DNA of 24,922 bases from NCBI GenBank assembly GCA_964361655.1, contig CAYIBD010000007.1, positions 1 through 24,922 on the forward strand, written 5' to 3'. Positions 19,135 through 24,922 of this stretch are shown in pieces. The position numbers and the translations under genes are program-made. This DNA comes from CAYIBD01 sp964361655. GTDB taxonomy: Bacteria; Patescibacteriota; Minisyncoccia; Sungbacterales; SURF-37. Within the stretch, counting starts at the first letter, position 1, and each line of letters begins with the position of its first letter. The notes beneath the pieces are model-generated. The model searched no databases, was not told the DNA's origin, and saw nothing but the letters and a program-made list of their open reading frames with translations.

Positions 19135-21246
19135 TTAAATATCTAAGTTTTTTACTGCCTTAGCATGGGTTTGAATAAATTTCTTGCGCGGCAGCACCTC
19201 GTCGCCCATCAAAATGTCAAAAATCTTATCGGCCTCGGTGGCGTCTTCGATTGTAACTTGTTTCAGGATGCGCCGTGCCGGATCCATGGTCGTCTCCCAC
19301 AGCTGCTCCGGGTTCATCTCGCCCAAGCCCTTGTAGCGCTGGATGGAGACGCCTTTTACTTTCTCACCCTCGCTGTCCTCCTCCGCTGCTTCGGTTTCTC
19401 CGGGTTCTGGTTGTTCCTCTGTCGCCTCGGCCCTTTTCCGGCCCAAGAATTTGACGATCTTACTTTTCGTTCCGCCCTTTTGGAGTTCAGCCATGACTTT
19501 TTCTTTCTCTACGTCCGAGTAGGCGTAGCGGATTTCTTTTCGTTTCTCGAGCCGGTAGAGCGGCGGGCTCGCAATGTAGAGGTAGCCGGCTTCAATCACC
19601 CGCGGGAAGTAGCGGAAAAAGAGCGTGAGCAATAGCGTTTTAATATGCGAGCCATCCACATCAGCATCACAGGCAATGATGATGCGGTGGTAGCGGAGCT
19701 TCTTCTCATCAAAGTCATCCCCGATGGCCGCGCCAAGGGCAATGATCAGGGCGCGTATTTCTTTGAAGGCCAGCATCTTGTCAAGCCGAGCCCGCTCGAC
19801 GTTCAATATCTTTCCTTTTAACGGAAGGATGGCCTGAAATTTCCGATCCCGTCCCATTTTACACGAGCCACCGGCCGAATCGCCTTCCACCAGAAACAAT
19901 TCTGACTCCGCCGGATCGCGCGACTGGCAGTCGGCGAGCTTGCCGGGCAGCGTCATGCCTTCGAGTGCCCCCTTGCGGAGCACGGTTTCCTTGGCGGCTT
20001 TGGCTGCCTTGCGGGCTTTTTGCGCCAGAAGCGCCCTGCCGATGATCGCCCCGGCATCGTCCGGATGCTTTTCAAGAAACTCCTGCACGGCCTCGGCTAT
20101 CACCGATTCCACCGCTGTTCGCGCTTCGGGGTTGCCGAGCTTGGCCTTGGTCTGGCCTTCGAACTGCGCTTCCTGGAGTTTGACCGAGATCACCGCCGTC
20201 AGCCCCTCACGGACGTCATCTCCAGTGAGGGCCTCGTCGTCTTTTTTGAAGTAGCCGTTCTTCTTGGCGTAGTCATTTAAACTTCGTGTAAGCGCGGTGC
20301 GGAATCCAGTGAGGTGCATGCCGCCATCAGGCGTATGGACGTGGTTAGCAAAAGAAAGCTCGCGCGATTGGATGTCGTCGGTGTACTGGAAGGCCGTCTC
20401 AACCAGAATAGCTCGCTCGCCATTGACCTTGACCTCCCTCCCGACATAGAAGATGTGTTCGTGCTTCGGGGTCTCGCCGCGGTTTAGGTACTTGACGTAG
20501 GAGACAATCCCGCCCTCGAAAGAAAACGCGTAGGAGGGAATGAGCGGCGAGCCGTCCTTGGCCTGGCCGGGGTTGCGCTCGTCGCGGAGGACGAGCGTGA
20601 CGCCTTTGGTGAGGTAGGCCTGCTGGCGGAGTCGCTCCAGGATCCGTTCCCAATCAAACTGGATTTCCTTGAAAATTTCCGGGTCGGGTTCAAATGTCAC
20701 CGCTGTGCCCGTGCCCTCGCATTTTCCTATTTTTTTCACCGGCATGGCGGCTTTACCGCGCGAGTACTCTTGAGCGTACTGGACGTTTTCGCGGCAGACC
20801 TCTACCCGCATCCATTTCGAAAGCGCACAAACCACCGAGACCCCGACTCCGTGGAGCCCGGCCGCAACCTTGTAGGATTCGCCGCCGAACTTGCCCCCGG
20901 CATGGAGCGTAGTCATCACTGTCTCGAGAGCTGACTTCTTGGTCTGTTTATGCTTCTCCACCGGGATGCCGCGGCCGTCATCAACCACCATGACGCGATC
21001 ATTCTGAAGCAGGGTCACGGCAATGTTCTTGGCAAAGCCGGCCATGGCCTCGTCAATACTATTGTCAACAACCTCCCAGACAAGGTGATGCAAACCGTCA
21101 ATGCCGGTTGAGCCGATGTACATCCCCGGGCGCTTGCGGACCGGTTCCAGGCCTTCGAGGACATAGATGTCTTTGGCCGTATATGAAGCCGACGCGTTCG
21201 TCGTCTCGGGTTTTAGCTCCTCTTTTTTCTCGGACTTTCTAGCCAT
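19135..21246 (-). CDS. gyrB: DNA gyrase subunit B
   Basis: GyrB is the ATPase/TOPRIM half of the A2B2 enzyme that introduces negative supercoils. The 703-residue protein has the GHKL ATPase domain (EVVDNSIDEA 58-67, VDDGRGIPV 88-96, GLHGVGVSVV), the transducer domain, TOPRIM with EGDSAGG (454-460) and DADVDG (527-532), and the C-terminal RYKGLGEMNPEQLWETTMDP (638-657) and PRKKFIQTHA. A Glu-rich insert (about 601-629) sits in the TOPRIM-C-terminal region just before VSIQRYKGLGEM. It starts with a Lys/Glu-rich N-terminal tail of about 22 residues; the ATG at 21246 has no Shine-Dalgarno. It follows pheT by 127 bp. Its 3' end exists in a second, diverged copy downstream. Confidence 0.97.
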   Translation of the reverse strand: MARKSEKKEELKPETTNASASYTAKDIYVLEGLEPVRKRPGMYIGSTGIDGLHHLVWEVVDNSIDEAMAGFAKNIAVTLLQNDRVMVVDDGRGIPVEKHKQTKKSALETVMTTLHAGGKFGGESYKVAAGLHGVGVSVVCALSKWMRVEVCRENVQYAQEYSRGKAAMPVKKIGKCEGTGTAVTFEPDPEIFKEIQFDWERILERLRQQAYLTKGVTLVLRDERNPGQAKDGSPLIPSYAFSFEGGIVSYVKYLNRGETPKHEHIFYVGREVKVNGERAILVETAFQYTDDIQSRELSFANHVHTPDGGMHLTGFRTALTRSLNDYAKKNGYFKKDDEALTGDDVREGLTAVISVKLQEAQFEGQTKAKLGNPEARTAVESVIAEAVQEFLEKHPDDAGAIIGRALLAQKARKAAKAAKETVLRKGALEGMTLPGKLADCQSRDPAESELFLVEGDSAGGSCKMGRDRKFQAILPLKGKILNVERARLDKMLAFKEIRALIIALGAAIGDDFDEKKLRYHRIIIACDADVDGSHIKTLLLTLFFRYFPRVIEAGYLYIASPPLYRLEKRKEIRYAYSDVEKEKVMAELQKGGTKSKIVKFLGRKRAEATEEQPEPGETEAAEEDSEGEKVKGVSIQRYKGLGEMNPEQLWETTMDPARRILKQVTIEDATEADKIFDILMGDEVLPRKKFIQTHAKAVKNLDI

Positions 21247-21373
21247 TTATAAAGCCGAACACCCGCCCGGCAAAGACCGGAACGGGCCATTGAAACGGCA
21301 GTGTTTACGGCGCTTTTTTGTGCTTCAGCACCCTTTCAGGGTAGCAAATTTCAAGCCCAGCCGCAAGGCAAAG

Positions 21374-23488
21374 TTACCCTCGGATTTCCCACCCGTTTGA
21401 CTTCAGCGCCGCGATAATTCTCCGGAAATTTCGATCCACCTCCTGGTCAGTGAGGGTGCGCTCTGGCGATTGGAATATCAAGTGGAAGGCCAGGGATTTT
21501 TGGCCGGCCTCTGTCATGGCCTCGTCCTGGAAATAATCAAAGAGGTCAACGTCAATGAGCAATTTGCCTCCGGCGTTTTGGATTACCCCTTCCACGTCAT
21601 CGGTCTTCACGTCCTCGGCTACAATCACGGCAATGTCGCGCACCACGGCCGGATACTTGCCAATGGGCCGGTATTCGGCTTCAGCGCGAGCAAGTTTCCA
21701 AAGTTTATCGAACGATAGTTCAGCGAATACAATCCGGGCCTTGGCTTTGAGCCGCTCCTGGACTCTTGGGTGGAGCTCGGCTACGACGCCGATGAAGTCA
21801 TTGCCAACCATGACTTTGGCCGTGCGGTAGGGATGGAGGGCGTGAGTTTTTTTCTTTTCTCTGGCCGTCAAGGCGTCGTCATACCAATGGTCGCTAATGC
21901 CCAGTCCTTCCAGAAGCTGATCGAGAGCGCCTTTCAACGAATAGAAGGTCTCGGCATCCGCCCCTTTCTCCGCCGCAGTGAGCACCAGAAGTTTCTCTTC
22001 GCTGGCCGGCTCTTTTGAAGACGGATTTTTCGCAGGCCGGAATCCCTTGGCTATGCTAAAGAGGGAGATGCGGCTAGTATGCCGGAGATTTTCGGCGGTG
22101 ATGCGGATCAACTGGTGGGCCGGATGCCGCGCCAAGTACTGTGTTCCCGGGTTGGTCGGGTTCTCTAGCTCAAGATAGCCATCCGGCGCGTCGCCGAAGG
22201 CCTCGAGCAACTCGCGGCCGACAAAGGAATAGACATAGGCCTCGGTCATGCCGCTCGAAACCAGGAGGTCTTTCACCTTGGCCTCCCACTGCCGCTCTTC
22301 TGATACATCAGCCGGCGCGAGGCGAGAGGCGGGGGCCTTGGCTTCAATCTTTTCGTAGCCCAAGAGACGCACGACCTCTTCAATCACATCCTCCTCAATC
22401 TGAATATCGCGCCGCAGCGTGGGCGGCATGATGACGTAGTTGCCGCCTTTTTTTGAAAAAGTCCAACCAAGACGTCTCAAGCTGGATTCGATAACCGCCC
22501 TCGGGATTTCAGCGCCAATGAGGTGTTCCATATAATCAGGCCGGAGCAGGATTTGCGTTGGCCGGAGCTGGCGAGGATAGCTATCCACTTGACCGGCCAG
22601 AATCTCGCCTCCGGCCAGCTCCTGAATGAGTCCGGCCAGGCGGTCAATGGCCGGCGTAGTTTCATTGGGATCCATGCCGTGCTCAAAGCGGTAGGAAGCG
22701 TCGGTTTTCAAGTGTAAGAGCCGCGAGGCGATGCGGGTGCGAACGGGATCGAAGTTGGCCGACTCTAGCACGATTGTTTTCGTTTTCGCGCTCACGCCCG
22801 ATTCCTTCCCGCCCTTGATGCCGGCAATGGCGATCGGTTCTTTCTCATCCGCGATCACGAGGATATCTGGAGATAGGGGATAAGTTTTGTCATCGAGCGC
22901 CAAAAGCATTTCGCCTTTTCTCGCTCTCCGTACGACAATTGTTTTGAGTTTTGAATTTTGATTTTTGGATTTGTTTCGGATTTCGGATTTCGGATTTCGG
23001 GTTTTGAGGCGCTCATAATCAAATACATGTAAGGGTTGGCCAAGCTCCAGCATCACATAGTTCGCTGCATCCACGAGGTTATTGATGCTCTGGATCCCGC
23101 AGGCCTCCAGCCGTTCGGCCATCCACTTGGGCGACGGTCCTACCCTCATCCCGCTCATCACCCGCGCCGTATAGCGGGGGCAATCCGCAGGATTCTTGAT
23201 GATTACCTTCAAGACATCGTTCGCGCCCTGCGTTTTACTTTCGCTAACTTTAAACTTTAAACTTTTAACTTTAAACTTGCGGAGCGCCGCGAGCTCCGCT
23301 GCCATCCCCACATGCCCGCTCGCATCCGCCACCCGATTCGGCAGTAGCTTCACGTCCAGCACCCAATCGCCGCCCTTCTTCACCACTGACTCCACCTCAA
23401 AAACCCGCAGAGTCAAAAATTCCCCCAGTTTCTGGGGCGATTCCCTGAAACCCGCTAGCTCTTTCAGCCAGTTATAAGAGAATTTCAT
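21374..23488 (-). CDS. pheT: Phenylalanyl-tRNA synthetase beta subunit (short form) with two repeat-derived insertions
   Basis: This is the large subunit of the (alpha-beta)2 enzyme charging tRNA-Phe. The 704-residue protein lacks the N-terminal tRNA-binding OB domain of the E. coli form. It shows the B1 domain (MKFSYNWLKELAG), the B3/B4 region (LEACGIQSINNLVDAANYVM, then ELGQPLHVFDYERL), B5 (DIQIEEDVIEEVVRLLGYEK), the catalytic-like domain, and a C-terminal FDX-ACB anticodon domain (YPAVVRDIAVIVAEDV...). Two segments read as translated heptamers: about 70-88 (RKFKVKSLKFKV) and about 162-183 (KTRNPKSEIRNKSKNQNSK). The frame stays intact through both. The start overlaps the stop of the preceding ORF by 4 bp (ATGA), so the three genes form one operon. 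Confidence 0.96.
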   Translation of the reverse strand: MKFSYNWLKELAGFRESPQKLGEFLTLRVFEVESVVKKGGDWVLDVKLLPNRVADASGHVGMAAELAALRKFKVKSLKFKVSESKTQGANDVLKVIIKNPADCPRYTARVMSGMRVGPSPKWMAERLEACGIQSINNLVDAANYVMLELGQPLHVFDYERLKTRNPKSEIRNKSKNQNSKLKTIVVRRARKGEMLLALDDKTYPLSPDILVIADEKEPIAIAGIKGGKESGVSAKTKTIVLESANFDPVRTRIASRLLHLKTDASYRFEHGMDPNETTPAIDRLAGLIQELAGGEILAGQVDSYPRQLRPTQILLRPDYMEHLIGAEIPRAVIESSLRRLGWTFSKKGGNYVIMPPTLRRDIQIEEDVIEEVVRLLGYEKIEAKAPASRLAPADVSEERQWEAKVKDLLVSSGMTEAYVYSFVGRELLEAFGDAPDGYLELENPTNPGTQYLARHPAHQLIRITAENLRHTSRISLFSIAKGFRPAKNPSSKEPASEEKLLVLTAAEKGADAETFYSLKGALDQLLEGLGISDHWYDDALTAREKKKTHALHPYRTAKVMVGNDFIGVVAELHPRVQERLKAKARIVFAELSFDKLWKLARAEAEYRPIGKYPAVVRDIAVIVAEDVKTDDVEGVIQNAGGKLLIDVDLFDYFQDEAMTEAGQKSLAFHLIFQSPERTLTDQEVDRNFRRIIAALKSNGWEIRG
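22940..23008 (-). repeat. Heptamer array inside pheT (GGATTTC type)
   Basis: On the plus strand three GGATTTC heptamers and degenerate relatives (TTTTGAG, TTTTGAA, TTTTGAT, TTTTGGA) run through 22942-23008. In pheT it encodes KTRNPKSEIRNKSKNQNSK between FDYERL and IVVRRARKGE, two blocks that are nearly adjacent in typical PheT. Confidence 0.85.
23246..23278 (-). repeat. Heptamer array inside pheT (AACTTTA type)
   Basis: On the plus strand AACTTTA AACTTTA AACTTTT AACTTTA AACTT gives four and a half 7-bp units. In pheT it encodes KFKVKSLKFKV, just after the GHVGMAAELAAL block. Confidence 0.85.
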
Positions 23489-23895
23489 ATCGAATTCTTT
23501 TTCTCCCGTCGCTCACGTTCAACGATGATAGCGTTGGCTTCGTTGTTGAAGAACGGAACGAGGACTCGCCAAAAGAGCGGAGGGAGATCCTGTCGGGGTG
23601 TGTCATCCGGGTCGAGCAATCCGCTTTCGAAGCCTCGGAGGTCCTCGCGGGTGATGGTACCATTGCGAATTTTTTCCATAACCCTCGCGGCATGCATCGT
23701 CTCCGGCCGTTCGCGCTGCCCAAGGAGCGTCTCGAGGTCGAGCCTGGGGTAATCAGGAGTTCCCTTGAGGTGGGCAGTGGCTCGCTTCCCGGTCTCTTCC
23801 TCTTTGAGATAGGTCGCAAGGTGTTCCAGGAACTCATCTATGATCCGTTCTCCGGATGCTTCCGGGGTCGCGGGTTGCGGCGGTTGCTCGTCCAT
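23485..23895 (-). CDS. Unknown ORF between pheS and pheT
   Basis: I do not recognise this 136-residue, charged, soluble-looking protein. It has no membrane segment or signal. The N-terminus is Pro/Glu-rich (MDEQPPQPATPEASGE), followed by helical stretches (RIIDEFLEHLATYLKEEETG, ARVMEKIRNGTITREDLRGF) and a basic C-terminus (IVERERREKKNSI). It starts 4 bp after the pheS stop and its stop overlaps the pheT start by 4 bp, so it must be translated from the pheST mRNA. Its tight fit makes it a real gene. A partner role for the synthetase is possible but unsupported by sequence. Confidence 0.8.
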   Translation of the reverse strand: MDEQPPQPATPEASGERIIDEFLEHLATYLKEEETGKRATAHLKGTPDYPRLDLETLLGQRERPETMHAARVMEKIRNGTITREDLRGFESGLLDPDDTPRQDLPPLFWRVLVPFFNNEANAIIVERERREKKNSI

Positions 23896-23899
23896 ATGA

Positions 23900-24922
23900 C
23901 TAGAATTGCGTAAGGAACCTAAGGTCGCCCGAATGGAACAGCCGGATATCCGGAATCTTGTATTTCATCATGGCCAGGCGATCAATGCCCATGCCAAAGG
24001 CAAAGCCGGTCCAGTGCTTTGGGTTATAGCCCACGGCTTTGAACACGTTCGGGTGCACCATGCCCGCACCGGCAATTTCCAGCCAACTTGCTTCCTGCTT
24101 CCTGCTTCCTGCTTCTTGCCTCCGGATATCCACTTCAAAGCCGGGCTCGACGAATGGGAAGTAGCTTGGCCGAAGCCGCACCTCCATTGCCGCGCCAAAG
24201 AGTCGGGAGAAAAATTGGTGGATCACGGCCTTGAAGTTGGCGATGGAAATGGCTTTGTCCACCATCAGCCCCTCCAATTGGTAGAACTGAATCTCGTGGC
24301 TGGCATCCGTGGCCTCGTGGCGATACACGACCCCCGGCACAATGATCCGTATCGGCGGATTATTCGCCTCCATGTATCGTATCTGCACCGGACTCGTGTG
24401 CGTCCGCAGCAAGAGGCGTTGGCTCGAGCTCCGCTGCCATCTTCCAGCTGTCGGCCTCTGCCTGCTGGTAGCTGGTAGCTGGTAGCTGGTAGCACTGTGG
24501 TTGCTGTGCAACCACAGTGTGTCCCACATATCCCTCGCCGGGTGATGCTCGGGGATATTGAGCGCATCGAAATTGTAATACTCGGTTTCCACGCTTGGCC
24601 CTTCGGCAGTGCTAAATCCCATTGAGCCGAAAATTTGCTCGATCTCGCGGATGATTTTAGTGATGGCATGCAGGTGCCCACGCGTGGGTTTGAACCCCGG
24701 CCGGGTGACATCCAGCCGCTCGGCCTTTAAGAGCGATTCGTGTCCGACTTCTTTCAGAGCATTTTTGCGGGTTGCAAGCAGCGCCTCGATTTTATGGCGG
24801 AGTCGATTGGCACGTTCACCAACGGCTTTTTTCTCTCCAACCGGCAGCTCCTTGATGCGCCGCAAAATCAAGGTCAGCGCCCCACGCTCGCGTCCCAAAA
24901 ATTGGATGCGGCGCGCCTCGAG
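23900..24922 (-). CDS. pheS: Phenylalanyl-tRNA synthetase alpha subunit, partial (5' end outside window), with two repeat-derived segments
   Basis: This is the catalytic subunit that activates Phe. The frame is open to the window edge (341 codons seen); the TTG at 24898 is not a start, since upstream codons LEARRIQFLG continue the typical N-terminal coiled coil. The class II core is clear: motif 2 region with LLLRTHTSPVQIRYM and HEATDASHEIQFYQLEGLMVDK, substrate region RPSYFPFVEPGFEVDI, WLEIAGAGMVHPNVFKA, and motif 3 FAFGMGIDRLAM. Two segments are translated repeats: one after DTLWL (24416-24508) and one after GFEVDI (24086-24124, RRQEAGSRKQEASW). The second lies where related Parcubacterial enzymes, as I recall them, carry a Cys-rich metal ribbon; no cysteines remain here. 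Confidence 0.96.
   Translation of the reverse strand, partial: LEARRIQFLGRERGALTLILRRIKELPVGEKKAVGERANRLRHKIEALLATRKNALKEVGHESLLKAERLDVTRPGFKPTRGHLHAITKIIREIEQIFGSMGFSTAEGPSVETEYYNFDALNIPEHHPARDMWDTLWLHSNHSATSYQLPATSRQRPTAGRWQRSSSQRLLLRTHTSPVQIRYMEANNPPIRIIVPGVVYRHEATDASHEIQFYQLEGLMVDKAISIANFKAVIHQFFSRLFGAAMEVRLRPSYFPFVEPGFEVDIRRQEAGSRKQEASWLEIAGAGMVHPNVFKAVGYNPKHWTGFAFGMGIDRLAMMKYKIPDIRLFHSGDLRFLTQF
24086..24124 (-). repeat. Heptamer array inside pheS (GCTTCCT type)
   Basis: On the plus strand four copies of GCTTCCT/GCTTCTT run from 24090 to 24117. In pheS it encodes RRQEAGSRKQEAS with the seven-residue period expected of a 7-bp unit read through all three phases. Confidence 0.9.
24416..24519 (-). 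repeat. Heptamer array (GGTAGCT) plus 11-bp hairpin inside pheS
   Basis: On the plus strand four GGTAGCT heptamers occupy about 24467-24493. They are followed by a perfect hairpin CACTGTGGTTG-CTGTG-CAACCACAGTG (24493-24519). In pheS this encodes LWLHSNHSAT followed by SYQLPATSRQ, inserted between DTLWL and LLLRTHTSP. Confidence 0.88.

Noticed and set aside
21247..21373. Terminator between pheT and gyrB
   Set aside because: Small hairpins exist (ACCCTGAAAGGGT, GTGCTGAAGCAC), but on the minus strand the second is followed by A residues, not T, so termination is not supported.

Overview
The window looks like chromosomal DNA of a Patescibacteria/CPR bacterium, most likely Parcubacteria-like. This rests on protein character, not on a search. 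PheS carries the motif EYYNFDALNIP followed by ARDMWDT. PilM has a long 'EIPEGIVVGGEIK' type N-terminus. There is a REC-only response regulator, NusA is short, PheT lacks the OB domain, and a compact pilBC / prepilin / pilMNO locus has no outer-membrane secretin. Coding density is high and G+C is clearly above 50 percent. Most start codons lack a Shine-Dalgarno sequence. One feature does not fit a one-membrane CPR cell: a TonB C-terminal domain protein at 18496-18912.

Layout. On the minus strand, 1-2401 holds nusA followed by a membrane pyrophosphatase (cut by the window edge). nusA is driven by a good promoter at 2551-2580 and has a terminator-like hairpin in its leader. On the plus strand, 2643-13196 holds a histidine kinase and a REC-only regulator, then a type IV pilus locus: pilB, pilC, four prepilin-like genes, pilM, pilN, pilO and a small membrane protein. 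On the minus strand, 13364-16118 is a dTMP-supply operon (dcd, an unusual three-domain thymidylate synthase, tmk). Then come a Nudix gene, rplK-nusG-secE (without rplA), the TonB-like gene, gyrB, and pheS / unknown ORF / pheT. pheS runs off the right edge.

The most striking signal is not a gene. Nearly every gap of 50-240 bp in the pilus, secE-nusG and nucleotide regions holds a short-unit array. The units are 7 bp (less often 9 bp), slightly degenerate, and usually set as two inverted arms able to form a long hairpin. The unit sequence differs from site to site, but the architecture recurs. Several arrays also lie in frame inside genes: two in pheS, two in pheT, and two that form the N-terminal leaders of prepilin-like proteins. 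Three array types (ACGAATT; 9-bp GCGAAT-like; ACCCCGTTACAACCCGG hairpin) occur at two loci each.

A second signal is a stray copy of the last 25 gyrB codons plus stop at 18946-19023, just upstream of the TonB-like gene. It encodes exactly the same peptide as the gyrB end but differs at 15 of 78 bases, all synonymous. It looks like the remnant of a second, diverged gyrB and suggests gene replacement by a relative's allele. A hairpin-rich spacer separates the two ends.

No tRNA, rRNA, CRISPR array, transposase or complete mobile element was seen. No gene-free stretch exceeds 300 bp.
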